64,000 nucleotides of DNA from Aquarana catesbeiana (GCF_042186555.1 NC_133326.1:441304147-441368146), one strand, 5' to 3'. Shown: positions 22,310-33,073, numbered from the stretch's first letter. A program made the numbers and translations. The notes: generated by a model from the letters alone, not told the origin.

Positions 22310-23602
22310 TTGCTGGACTATTACTCAGCAGTGGGTGCATTTTTTTGGTGGTACCTCTGCATTGTGCTCAGCACTTTGACCAGAACAGGTGGTTCAAATG
22401 CCGCAAAGACCAAGGACACAAAGGGGTTACCCTCAGGTCCTGAGGACCCTCCCTCTGCAACACCATCCCGTACTAAGGCTGGTCAGAGTGAGCCATCAGG
22501 GTCATCAGGGGCTGCAATTGCTTCTGACACTTCAGCCCCTGTCTATATAACTGAGCAGGTTTTCTCCTCAGCTATGAGTGGCTTAGAGGAAAGATTAGTG
22601 GCTTTAATCATGTCTTCACAGAGTGGAGGAAAACGCATTCGGTCCCCTTCTACCACCCAGGATCCCCAAACGGAGGAACTGTGGGAGGGGGAAGATGAAT
22701 CCCCCCTCAGGGGACCGTGAACAGGCTGATGATTCCTCTTCCGTGGAATCAAGTGGGGAAGGATCTTCTTCAGCTTCACATGCTGAGAAGTTGCTGGTGC
22801 ATTCTCTTACTGAAATGGTCCGCGCCACATTTAAGCTACCCTTAACAGAGTTGGTTGAAGAGCCCACCTCCTGTTTGGGTTCACTAAAGCCCCCGCAAGC
22901 CTTGCTTGCCTTTCCTGTCCATTCATTACTAGAAAAGCTTACCCATTCTGAGTAGAATCACCCAGATAAACACCTTTTTCCTCCTAAGAAGTTTTCAACA
23001 CTTTATCCTATGGAGGAAAAATTCACTAAGATGTGGAGTATACCAGCAATTGACGCTGCTGTATCCTCTGTGAATAAAAGTTTGACTTGTCCGGTTGACA
23101 ATGCGCAAATGCTTAGGGATCCAACTGATAAAAAAAATTGGATTTCCCGTTAAACATTTTCTCTCTGGCAGGTTCAGTGGCTCAAACTGAGGTGATGGCA
23201 ATTGGGGTATGTCAGTCCTTGAGAGACCACTTGAAACAGGTGCTCAAGGTGTTCCCTGAACAGCAGGCCCAGGAATTAACTGAGCTGCCAGCAGCTTTGT
23301 GCTTTGCAATTGACACAATCAGAGATTCTATTCTTCAAACCTCTCGCCTTACGCTTGGGTTGGTACATATGCGTAGAATCTCATGGTTAAAGGGTTGGTC
23401 AGCCAAAGCGCCATGCAAGAAGCTTCTGGCTGGTTTTCCTTTTTGTGGTGAAAACCTGTTGGGGGAGGATTTGGACAAATATATCCAAAGAATATCAAGT
23501 GGGAAAAGTACCCTTTTGCCAGTTAAGAAAAAGAGTAAACGTCCCTCATTTAAATGGGCTCTTTCTCCAGTGCCAGGGGCATCAGCCTCCAGGCAGTCAT
23601 GA
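22310..23602 (+). pseudogene. DIRS gag-like ORF1 remains
   Basis: Three overlapping frames (22310-22719, 22623-22955, 23138-23602) give a low-complexity Ser/Pro/Glu-rich N-terminal part, then a conserved central part and a basic C-terminus. The central part ('QLRDP'-like, 'GVCQSLRDHLKQ', 'APCKKLLAGFPF') is repeated in the copy at 47.4-47.9 kb ('GICQSLKDQFKQ', 'APCKKLLNGFAF'). DIRS ORF1 is thought to supply the structural, nucleic-acid binding protein. Stops near 22718, 22953 and 23150 make it inactive. Confidence 0.7.
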
Positions 23603-23639
23603 CGGCCTCCACCGTCAGGTTCAAGAGGTAAACTTCAGG

Positions 23640-25330
23640 GTCAACCCCAGGGACAAAAGAAGTCCTGGGGGAGGAAGCACGCAAGACAGAGCGCTAAAGC
23701 TGGGCGCCTCCGCTCAATCGAGTGGGGGGAAGACATCTGCAGTTCTCAAAGGTCTGACAGGAAGAATTTCGGGACAGATGGGTGGTCTCCACAATAGCTC
23801 TAGGTTACAAACTAGAGTTCCAAGACTTCCCGTCTCCTCGCTTCCTCAGGTCAAATGTTCCCTGAAGATCCAGAGAAAAAAGTCTCTTTCTAGCGTTAGA
23901 CCAACTTTTGTCGTGAAAGGTCATCATGGTGGTTCCTGAGGAAGAGCAGGGGTCAGAGTTTTATTCAAACCTTTTCACGGTACCAAAACCAAATGGGGAT
24001 GTCAGGCCAATTCTAGATCTCAAAGATCTAAATCGATTCCTGAAGATTTGCTCTTTTCGCCTGGAGTCAATCTGATCAGTAGTCTCCATCCTTCTAGGGG
24101 GAGAGCTTCAGGCATCAATCGACATCAAGGATGCATACCTGCATGTACCTATTTTCCTCACCCACCAGAAGTATCTGCGTTTTGAAGTAGACTTTATTTT
24201 CAGTTTGTAGCCTTGCCTTTCGGTCTAGCTACTGAACCTCGGGTGTTTACAAAACTTCTGGCCCTTCCCCTGGCCAGGTTAAGGACTCAAGGTATAACAA
24301 TAGCATATTTGGACGACCTGTTCTTAATAGACCCGTCCAGTAAGAAGATTAGAGTACTTGGGTCTGGTCATAGATACAGCCCAGAAGAAGGTGTTTTTGC
24401 TCCAGGCAAAGATCAGCGCCGTAAAGGAACTGGTCCAAGGGGTCAGGCAAAGAAGGGTCCTTCCATTTGCCATTGTATGAGGTTGTTGGGGAAGATGGTG
24501 GCTTCATTTGAAGCAGTTCCCTATGCTCAGTTTCATTTGAGACTGCTGCAAAACAGAATAATTTCGGCCTGGAACAAGAAGATTCAGGCACTAGATTTTC
24601 CAATGCGTTTGTCGCCAAAAGTGCGCTAGAGCCCCAGTTGGTGAAGGATATCCGAGAATCTGCAGAAGGGGAAATCCTTACTGGGTTACCTGGAAGGTGG
24701 TAACACATGCCAGCCTTTCAGGTTGGGGAACAGTCCTGGAAGAAGCGTCTGTCCAAGGGAAATGGTCCCGAACCGAAAGGACCTTGCCCATCAACATTCT
24801 AGAGATTCAGGCAGCGCACCTAGCCCTAAAGGCCTGGGCATTCAGGTTGCGGAATTCTGTCAGGATTCAATCGGATTATGCCACAGCAGTGGCTTATATC
24901 AATCACCAAGGGGGCACCAGAAGTCATGCAGCCCTGGGAGAGGTAAACCGTATCCTAACCTGGGCAGAAAAGCATGTTCCGTGCATATCAGCAATCTTCA
25001 TTCCAGGGGTAGAGAAATGGCAGGCGGACTACTTGAGTCGCCAGCAGCTGTTCCCGGGGGAATGGTCCCTTCACCCCGACATCTTCCTGGCTATGCCAAA
25101 GATGGGGGATCCCGGATGTAGATCTGTTTGTGTCCAGGTTCAACAACAAAGTCGACAACTTTGTGTCAAGAACAAGGGATCCACTTGCATGCGGAACAGA
25201 TGCCTTGGTGACCCCGTGGGATCAGTTCTCACAGATTTATGCATTCCCTCCTATTCTGCTGCTTCCTCGACTTCTTCACAGGATCAAGTGAGAAAAGAAG
25301 TCGGTAGTTCTTGTGGCCCAGAAGATCTTG
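23640..25330 (+). pseudogene. DIRS polymerase: RT and RNase H
   Basis: RT: 'SNLFTVPKPNGDVRPILDLKDLN' region at 23960-24040 split over frames, 'SIDIKDAYLHVPIF' near 24120, 'LPFGLATEPRVF' at 24214, and the catalytic AYLDDLF at about 24301-24321. RNase H: 24697-25120 with 'ASLSGWG', 'LPINILEIQAAHLALKAW', 'AVAYINHQGG' and 'QADYLSRQQLFPGEWSLHP'. The first RNase H catalytic Asp seen as TDAS in the sister copies at 52.0 and 53.4 kb is here THAS, with a 3-nt deletion relative to them. Several frameshifts; not functional. Confidence 0.8.
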
Positions 25331-25499
25331 GTATGTAGAAATAGTAAAGATGGTGGTAGGGGCCCCAGGGCCCCTACCACCACGTCCAGACCTGCTATCG
25401 CAGGGACCAGTGTTCCATCCTAATTTACAAACGCTAAATTTAATGGTTTGGCTATTGAAACCCACATTTTAAGGAATTGTGGGCTTTCGGGCTCGGTGA

Positions 25500-27180
25500 T
25501 ACCTACCTTGATTAATGCAAGGAAGCCGGCTTCCAGAATCATTTTATTTATAGAGTCTAGAAGGCATATGTTTCTTGGTGTGAATCCAGGGGTTGGCATC
25601 CTTGGAAGTATGTCATAGGTAGAATTCTTGCCTTTCTGCAAATGGGGCTAGAAATGAAACTGGTTTTGAGTACTATCGAGGGCCAGATCTTGGCCTTATC
25701 AGTATTGTTTCAGCGTCCACTTGCTTCTCATTCTTTGATCCAAAGCTTTATACGGGGGTAACGTGGCTTAATCCACCGGTTAGGGCACCCCTGAACCCTT
25801 GGGACTTGAATTTAGTTCTGTCGGCATTGCAGAAACAGCCTTTTGAGCCGGTACAACATATTCCTTTGGCCTTTTTGACAAGGAAGCTAGTTTTTCTGGT
25901 AGCCATTTCTTCTGCAAGAAGGGTATCAGAGTTGGCGGCTCTTTCTTGTAAAGAGCCATATGTAGCCTCCCTGGCGGTTTTCCCGAGTGTGGCTCGGGGT
26001 TAAAATTCAGTACCATTAGCGGTAACCCCGAGCCACACTCGGGATCGCATTGCGTTACTTACCTTGTCCCCGGGATCCTGCGATGTCCCCCGCAGTGTCC
26101 GAGGGCTCCGTCCTCCTCCGAAGCCTCTCCGTGCCAGGCTCCGTTCCCTGCGAGCGGCGCGACGCACGGGGGCGAAGCCTGGCGGCAAATTCAAAAAAAG
26201 TAAAAATCACAATACATACAGTACACTGTAATCTTACAGATTACAGTACTGTATGAAATGATTTCACATCCCTTTTGTCCCCAGTGCTTTGGCCCATGCC
26301 CTGCATGCAGTTTTATATGATATATACTGTTCTTTCTGCCTGGAAACTGGAGATTGTCCATAGCAACCAAAAAGTGTCCCTTTACGTCAAAAGTGGCTTT
26401 AGACCATCTAGAAAACAGCGATAGTAAATTAGAACACTTGCAGAATTGAGCGATAGTGAATTGTGGGGAAATTTATTTTATTACTATTTTTTTTTTTTTT
26501 TTTTTTTTAATTATTTATTTTTATTTATTATATTATAATTTATGTTTTTGTGTTTCAAACTTTATCATACCCGGGATATCTACTAGACTCTGGTTTGGAC
26601 AGATTTAAGTGTGTTATTGTTAAGATTTACAGACCTACAATATAAAACGCCAAATTTCCATGCAAAATAATGGTACCGCTTTCAGCACCTAAAATCCAAA
26701 AAAATCATACCGCCAGGGAGGTTAATTGTTCACAAGGATAGAGTAGTATTGCATCATCATCCTAGCTTTCTGCCAAAGGTGGTTTCAGGTTTTCACCTAA
26801 ACCAGGATATTGTTTTACCTTCATTTTTTCCAGAACCCTGTTCTAAGGAAGAAAAGTCACTACACTCTTTGGATGTAGTGAGAGCAGTCAAGATCAATTT
26901 GCAGGCGACTGCTCAGATTTGAAAAACAGATGTTTTGTTCGTGTTGCCTGAAGGTCCTAGGAAAGGACAGGCAGAATCGAAATCCATTATTGCCAAATGG
27001 ATTCGGCAGATAATTATTTAAGCTTATGGCTTGAAGAAGAAGGTTCCACCTTTTCAGGTCCACCAGGGCTGTTAGTGCTTCGTGGGCAGTGCATCACCAA
27101 GCCTCCATGGCTTAAATCTGCAAGGCCACAACCTGTTCTTCAGTCCATACATTCACCAGATTCTATCAGGTGGATGTAAG
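25500..27180 (+). pseudogene. DIRS tyrosine recombinase, MITE-interrupted
   Basis: Recognisable by comparison with 54191-55044. 25790-25965 encodes the 'LQKQPFEPVQHIPLAFLTRKLVFLVAISSARRVSELAALS' region, with the family's conserved Arg in RRVSEL. After a 756-bp MITE, 26740-27180 carries 'FLPKVVSGF', the C-terminal box (accagggctgttagtgcttcgtgggcagtg, AVSASWAVHHQ) and the tail 'HTFTRFYQVDV'. The His of the HSTR box is lost in this copy but present in 54.9-55.0 kb. This enzyme would join the circular DNA to the target. Confidence 0.75.
25966..26721. mobile_element. TTAA MITE, 'CCTCCCTGGCGGT' family
   Basis: Left CCTCCCTGGCGGTTTTCCCG, right ACCGCCAGGGAGG followed by TTAA (26722-26725). The left TTAA has changed to GTAG. 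Sister DIRS copies (54627-54650) show the empty site, 'gagccatatttaattattta', proving insertion into TTAA. The interior has a secondary hairpin (cccgagtgtggctcggggtt / aaccccgagccacactcggg) and a T-rich stretch. Confidence 0.88.
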
Positions 27181-27300
27181 AAGGCATGAGGATATCGCCT
27201 TGGGGCACAGTGTGCTGCAGGCAGCAGTATAGGTCCTTAGGTCTGATTGCACCCTACTTTTGTTTGTGTCCCCTCCCCTCAGGTGGCATTGCTCTGGGAC

Positions 27301-27413
27301 ATCCCATACAGTTAGTACTGTGGCTCTCTGTCCTGTGATGTACGATAAAGAAAATAGGATTTTTAGCTTACCTGTAAAATCCTTTTCTTGGAGTACATCA
27401 CGGGACACACAGA
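27301..27413 (+). repeat. DIRS internal complementary region (ICR)
   Basis: Contains 'tgtgatgtacgataaagaaaataggattttt' followed by 'acctgtaaaatccttttcttggagtacatcacggg'. It is complementary to the joined ends of the element (compare 27841-27895 and 21178-21200). In DIRS elements the ICR templates completion of the ends. Equivalent regions: 38700-38825, 46905-47010, 55215-55275. Confidence 0.8.
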
Positions 27414-27449
27414 GGTCCCTTCCCTCTTTCTGGTTACACATGTATTGCT

Positions 27450-27594
27450 TTGCTACGGTACTCCCGGTAAGGGGAGAGGTTATATGGGGAATTGAACTTC
27501 CTGTTTAGGGTGTGCCAGTGTCCACCACCTAAACTTGCCATATAACCCATACAGTTATTACTGTGGCTCTGTGTCCCGTGATGTACAATAAAGA
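27450..27594 (+). repeat. DIRS right inverted terminal repeat
   Basis: Complement of 21178-21315; ends 'gtgtcccgtgatgtacaataaag'. Confidence 0.8.
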
Positions 27595-27825
27595 AATAAA
27601 ATTTATAAATTGAAATCACTAAAAAGTCCATATATGTGAAATGGCATTGTGAATAAATAACCCATGAGGGAAAAAACTATCCAAACGGGTGTAATGAAAT
27701 CAATGTTGAAATTAAAGGTATATTCCACCTCCTGAAGGATAGGCCACCATCCAGTAAGAAATCACCAATTTCAACATTGATTTCTATCGAAACACTTGTT
27801 GTTTAATTTCACCTGTTTGGACAGT

Positions 27826-27895
27826 ACTGTGGCTCTGTGTCCTGTGAGGTACTCCAAGAAAAGGATTTTACAGGTAAGCTGTTATAAAAATCCTA
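27826..27895 (+). mobile_element. Solo DIRS right-end fragment
   Basis: 'cagtactgtggctctgtgtcctgtgaggtactccaagaaaaggattttacaggtaagctg...' repeats the ends at 38975-39040, 47265-47325 and 55440-55520. It lies between the inner and outer arms of fold-back element 1. Confidence 0.7.
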
Positions 27896-28040
27896 TTTTT
27901 ATATTCATTTATTGCTGTTTGCACCTAGCACTTTATTTCGCACAGTCCATGTGTTATACTTACTGTTTGCCTACTTGCACAATTTGAAATATATACACAC
28001 AATATGGATTAGCGCTGTACTTAATAGTCCCAATATTATA

Positions 28041-28914
28041 ATTTGAAAAGAGCCTTCGCGCTACTAAAATGTGCTGTATGCAAATTACTAAAACCAAATG
28101 GTAAATAGTGACTAATAAACAAAGTGCATGTAGTGCATAAAAGTGCAATCTAACAACTGCTGTCTGCAGCAGAACCTAAAGTGTATCACAGTCCACTCTC
28201 AATAAATAACAACTATAAAGTGATCCCGCGCTACAGCAAAAAATATAATAAGATAAATAATAAAAAATATTATTTAAATATCCACTAAATATGAGTGAAT
28301 CTAATGTGTCTAAGAAAAGTAAAAAAGTAAACCTAAAATGTTTATTTCATAATAAAAAACATGCAAATGTGAAACATAAATAGATCAATCCCAGGGCATG
28401 ACAAAGAGAGTACTAATAGTCTCTTAATAGGATCTTCAAAAAATCATATGTATTCTTCAAAAAAAATTTCTAAAAGAAGGAATCATGTATAAATAGTTCC
28501 AGTAAAAACAGTGGGCAGGGAGAGGTATATATCCAAAGAATGAGCTCACAGAGCCCTCACCTTCACAACGTAATAAATCAGCATGCAATAAAGGGGATCT
28601 GTTCCGTTGTTCCAACCTTGACCACCAGGGGGTCTTCCGTTCCACCTAAGCTAGACTTCCCATCAGGGTCCTCATCCGACCTCGTCACCTCCGCTCGAGG
28701 GGGGGGGGGGGGGGGGGGGGAGAGATGAGGGTGAAAGGCAAAAGGTGGGAGAAAAAGAGCTCCTCTGCTGCCACTTCCAGTAATGTCTTCTCTCTGCTTA
28801 TTCCAGAATGATGTCCCGTCTAGATTCACTCATTATATTTAGTGGATATTTAAATAATATTTTTATTATTTATCTTATATTTTTTGCTGTAGCGCGGGAT
28901 CACTTTATGGTTGT
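28041..28914. mobile_element. Fold-back element 2 (874 bp) with 16-bp duplication
   Basis: Flanked by identical TAGTCCCAATATTATA at 28025-28040 and 28915-28930. Left arm 28193-28296 is complementary to 28832-28914, which runs right up to the right duplication. A left tail of about 150 bp is unpaired and resembles the left tail of element 1 ('aattt(c/g)aaaa...gcgcta'). Loop includes a run of 22 G. No coding frame and no ribozyme core found. Confidence 0.75.
28699..28720. repeat. G22 homopolymer
   Basis: Uninterrupted run of 22 G after 'ctcga', within the loop of fold-back element 2. Could form quadruplex structure or be length-variable. Confidence 0.9.
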
Positions 28915-29039
28915 TAGTCCCAATATTATAGTGTATCGGTGGAGTGTGTCTGTGTCCTGAATACTCAAAGTGCACCAAACACCACTTTCCATTGATTAAA
29001 GTGCATCCACGTACACAGTTACACATCTTTATTACATTT

Positions 29040-31060
29040 TGTTGATAAGCGCCCCCCACCACCCCCATCATGTCTGGCAGCACAGTGAGGAGAGGCAGAC
29101 ATTCCCATGGCACTGTAAGGGGGCCAGCAGCGTTTGCGTCCACAGGCAATGGTGGACGTGGTCAGTCCCCAGGCAGGGCATCATTCCCTCCGTTTTTAGT
29201 GAATGTTGCCAGTGCTATCCAGCCACAGCATGCAGAGGAGGTGGTGGACTGGCTTACTAAACCGTCCTCATCCTCCATCACCCAAGCAGAGACTAGTGCG
29301 CAGTCCCCTGCAGCTGCCAGAGGGGCAAACCCTGTCTCCTTGTCCACAGCTATTCCTGCCATAGCCCCAGCATCAGGCATGGAGGAGTCAGCAGAGTTAT
29401 TTGAATGTGGCATCAGCCACTTGCTCCTTGACAATGCACAGCGATTACTCAATTCAGATGTTTGTTCTGAGGTTTAGAAAGGCAGAAACGTGAGCCTTCA
29501 GAGAGGGGAGAACACTGGTACGCAAATTGGCAGTTGTGTTCCCCCAGCCGCAGCGTATTGCCAAGTTGTCTCCAGTAGTAATGAGGATGGAGAAGATGAT
29601 GATGTCACTGACTCGACTTGGGTGCCGGATAGAGCAGAGGAGGAAATTGAGAGTGAGGCACAACCCCAACGAGGCAGCCACCCTATTCCATCACATTGTG
29701 AAGCTGTTATCTCCAGGCCCACTTCCCACAGCTCAGCTGTCTGGGCCTTTTTTATTATATGTGCAGCCAATAGCACCGTTGCTATTTGCAAACGTTGTCT
29801 CAAGCGTGACACAAACATCAACCATTTGGCAAAAACGCCAACCATTTGGGTACCACATGCTTGACAAGGCATTTAACCTCCCACCACTCAGCCAGTTGGC
29901 AAAAGAGCACCTAAAATCCATGCAAAAGGGGCACAAATCTGTCTCTCCTCCTTACTCACCTCAGTCTGTCCCTGCTATACCTCATGACCTTTCAGCAGCT
30001 TTCACTGACAGGGATGATGGTATAGCACAGGGTGTCCCAGGTCCTTGCAGCACACCACCAGCTGTAGACTATAGCTGGCAAATTTCTCTGCCCCATCTGC
30101 TGCAGCTTAAAAAAAAAAAAAAATACAGTCCCTGCCACCCACATGCTCAGCGTCTAGATGCAAGCTTGTCAAAGCTGCTGGCTCTACAACTTCTGCCTTT
30201 CCATCTGATGGATTCTGTCCCCTTCTGTGAATTTGCAGAATGTGCTGTGCCACAATGGCAGGTTCCCAGTCAATATTTCTTTTCACGTAAGGTCATTCCA
30301 TCTCTCTACCATCACGTGGAAGGCAATGTTGTGGCATCATTGAGCAAGGCAGTCAGCTGCAAAGTCCACATTACTGCTGACACATGGTCCAGCAAGCATG
30401 CGCACGGACGATATATTTAGTTCACAGCACACTGGGTAATTCTTCTTGCAACTCAGAAGGATGCAGGACAGGGATCAGTGCTGCAGCTTGTTGTGCCCCC
30501 ACGTCTCCATACAGCTGGTGATGATGGCAGATTTGTCAGCTCTACCCCCTCCACTGCTGAATTGTCCTATGAACCTCAAGTACTCCCTAACCGTTCAAAG
30601 GGCTATTCGATCAGTTAGGCTAAACAGGAGACGAATCACACAGGAGCAGAGATTCTTGCAGCTCTGCAGTGACAGGCCCAGAGGTGGTTCACGCCAGCTG
30701 GAGCCTGGAATGGTGGTGTGTGATAATAGCACAAACCTCCTGTCCGCCCTTAGACAGGAAAGTTGACACATGTGCCATGCCTGCCACATGTCCTCAATTT
30801 GGTGGTGCAGTGTCTCCTAAATAGGTACCCAGGGTTGGAAGATCTACTAAAGCAGGCCAGAAGAATGTGTAGCCATTTTAGGCGCTCGTACACAGGCAGT
30901 ACTTGGTTGGCTGAAATTCAGTGGGAATTCCACCTGCCTGTAAACCGCCTGATTTGTGACATGCCCACCAGGTGGAACTCGACTTTGCTGCATGTGCAGC
31001 CGCTGCAGCATTGCCAGAGGGCAGTCAAGGAGTACCTGTGTGAGTATAGCACAACGACAG
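29040..31060 (+). pseudogene. hAT transposase remains (BED finger, RNase H-like core)
   Basis: 29720-29860: 'SAVWAFFI' and 'AICKRCLKR' match a BED zinc finger, with Cys in CKRC; the His end is damaged. 29880-30420: 'KAFNLPPLSQLAKEH', then 'FFSRKVIPSLYHHVEG' and 'ITADTWSSKH', containing the first catalytic Asp in TADTW. 30763-31060: 'CLPHVLNLVVQ' and 'DMPTRWNSTLLHV', the hAT CxxH and RWNS boxes. Several frames are needed and A-runs (30110-30123) break the sequence. Probably a ZBED/Ac-like DNA transposase, inactive. The C-terminal dimerisation domain is absent. Confidence 0.75.
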
Positions 31061-31140
31061 GCTCATGCCGGCTCTACTTTTTTTTTTTTTTTTTCCCCCA
31101 CGCCAATGGCTGCTTATGGTGAGCCGTGACAATGCATGCA

Positions 31141-31889
31141 TCAGTGACACACTGGCTTGTTATCCTGCTCATGATTTTCAGCTTTCTCGTAAAAGTAAAT
31201 TTATGTCCTGAATAAAGTGATTTTACTGGTTTACGCTATGAAGCTTCTCCCTTTCTGCATGGTACATGCATTTTTGATGAGTGTTCTAATCCCAGAGATG
31301 TTTAAGAATCTATGAGAGTGCCACAGCAGGAGTTCTTCACTACTAAAGATTCTATTTTGGAATTGCTTGCAGGCCCATTTGATCTTTGTAATCAAGATCC
31401 ATTTTATATCTGGTAAGAGGTTGCCTTTTTCAACTTGAGCACATTTGAAGCACTCAGGCACTTTATATAGTGATAATTGGTCCATATGCACTGAGCACCT
31501 TTTCTGGCACACATTTATTGGACTATTTTCACCAACTAGGAGTATGGACTTTTCATTTTATATCATATATGCTTGCATTTGCTGAGAATTGTATGTTTAC
31601 ATTTTTTTGGCACTTTGTGTTACATTGCCCCTTTCAGGAGGTTTTTGGTTATTAATTTTTGGAGAGCACCTTGAGATATAATCAGTATTTAAGGGAACAG
31701 TGCACCATTTATATACACGCCCTTTTATATTTGCCTGCACTTTAAATCACAGCTGATAATATAGCACTGCTAATAAAAGATTGAAGGATATTAATTTGTG
31801 AAGATGAGACTGTGTGGGGAATGATCTCTGGTCAATCTGGTTGGTAATTATAATTTTGAGTGAAAAACAATAGAAGGGCATAAAGTCAC
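31141..31889. other. No recognised gene; possible retroelement tail
   Basis: Phrases such as 'cactttatatagtgat' (31460) and 'cccctttcaggaggtttttgg' (31628) resemble the 3' regions of other repeats, but no ends or domains were found. Confidence 0.3.
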
Positions 31890-32276
31890 TGAACATAAAG
31901 CAAAGTCAACCACCTATGGACTATTCAGTGGCACCATACCTCACCTTCCTCTGCATAGACACTCTGATCTTCCCAAGACCCCACAAGTCTGGTCTGACTA
32001 TTCTAGTGGCATAGCAGTCTTCTGCTGTAACCTCCGTTACAAGAGGTCGCATCGGCTCATTAATGCAGTATGCACTACCTTGTATGTTAAGGATTATCCT
32101 CCTGTCTCCAACCTTGGGTCTTTCAAAGCCCCTACAGCTTTTCTCTACATTCTCTATTCAAGATATTCCAGTGTGTGCAGACTGGAAGCACCCTGAAGGC
32201 TCCTGGGCCTCAGCTGAGATTTTTTTTAAACGGTTTCCCTTTGAGAGGAAATTTGTTAGTAGTCCTATAGTCACTG

Positions 32277-32453
32277 TGGGGTTGATTTACTAAAACAGGA
32301 GAGTGCAAAATCTGGTGCAGCTGTGCATGGTAGCCAATCGGCTTCTAACTTCAGCTTGTTTAATTAAGCTTTAACAAAAAACTGGAAGCTGATTGATTTC
32401 TATGCAGAGCTGCACCAGATTTTACGCACTTCAGTTTTAGTATATAAGCCCCT
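32277..32453. mobile_element. Hairpin MITE (177 bp)
   Basis: GGGGTTGATTTACTAAAAC at the left is mirrored by GTTTTAGTATATAAGCCCC at the right. Inner segments 'gatttactaaaa...gcaaaatctggtgcagctgtgcat' and 'atgcagagctgcaccagatttt' pair as well. No coding sequence. Confidence 0.8.
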
Positions 32454-32551
32454 GTGGGTCTGCCAGTGATCCATCTAAACAGGGAAACCAATAGACCAGA
32501 AGGGGGCTTACTTACCTTTAAGGATGATCAGCAGTTGGATTACCGCTTTAA

Positions 32552-33073
32552 AGGAGAAGTTCACTTTTCATAACATGTTACACCCATATTCGGTGTATAA
32601 AATGTTATGAATGCATCGGCTCTCACTCATCGGCTGGGCCAGTTAGCGGAGGATTTTCTCCACCCGCTAGCTGTCAAAACGTAAAAAAAAAAAAAAAAAA
32701 AAAAGTGGCTCTGCGGGGCTCCGCCCATTCTGCCGTGACACTCATTCACAGCGCTCTGTGAAGGGAAAACTACAAGGTCTGGCAGCCTTTTCAGCCGTCG
32801 GCTTGTAGTTTTCAATACCACGGCGCTGGGAACACTGTGGTAGTTCATTTATTCTGCCTGTCAGCATGTATCGGCTTCCTCATACAAGGTACATACAAGC
32901 AAGCCTATACAATGACAGGTCTGCAGGAGACCTGCATGCATCAGCGATCTACTGATCACTGGGGCAATGCTTTACAGGCTTCTGCAACAAAAAATTATAA
33001 ATGCACATTTTTTTTACCTGCTAAAAAATGTGCATTTATTATTTTTTTTTCTGGAAAAGGTGAACTTATCCTT
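32552..33073. mobile_element. TTAA MITE, 'AGGAGAAGTTCAC' family
   Basis: TTAA (32548-32551) then AGGAGAAGTTCACTTTT; right end AAAAGGTGAACTTATCCTT followed by TTAA (33074-33077). Contains an A-run at 32682-32703. A short relative lies at 63187-63272. Confidence 0.8.

Larger units (their letters stand above)
21178..27594 (+). mobile_element. DIRS-type retrotransposon, structurally complete copy (6.4 kb)
   Basis: Inverted terminal repeats: 21178-21315 is the complement of 27450-27594 at over 90% by eye (TTATCGTACATCACGGGACA...). Between them come a leader, gag-like remains, RT, RNase H, tyrosine recombinase and an internal complementary region (27301-27413). This order defines DIRS elements, which replicate through a circular intermediate and integrate by a tyrosine recombinase without target duplication. 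All frames are broken, and a MITE (25966-26721) lies in the recombinase. It is the only copy here with both ends. Confidence 0.85.
19846..28030. mobile_element. Fold-back element 1 (Penelope-like candidate), carrying a DIRS
   Basis: Flanked by identical 15-bp CAATATTATAGTGTA at 19831-19845 and, after a second insertion, at 28031-28040/28921-28935. The outer arm 19930-20055 is the inverted complement of 27890-28023 at high identity. The right arm reaches the right duplication; an unpaired left tail of about 80 bp precedes the left arm. Inner arms 20955-21175 and 27597-27825 are also inverted copies and directly enclose the DIRS copy. A further inverted pair (20053-20240 against 20815-21170) lies in the left half. 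No open frame of its own. Confidence 0.6.
19139..31140 (+). mobile_element. hAT transposon, split by a 9-kb nest
   Basis: Left portion 19139-19845 starts with a 'aaggatgggcgaac' end and a 'gttcggaagttctccgaac' hairpin. The coding portion lies at 29040-31060. The two parts are separated by insertions bounded by the 15-bp repeat CAATATTATAGTGTA (19831-19845 and 28921-28935). The right terminus was not located. Extent is approximate. Confidence 0.6.

Noticed and set aside
29527..30420. 297-residue open frame as a host gene
   Set aside because: The frame crosses a BED-finger remnant and 'TADTWSS' of hAT transposases, and neighbouring frames carry the other hAT boxes; it is a transposon relic.
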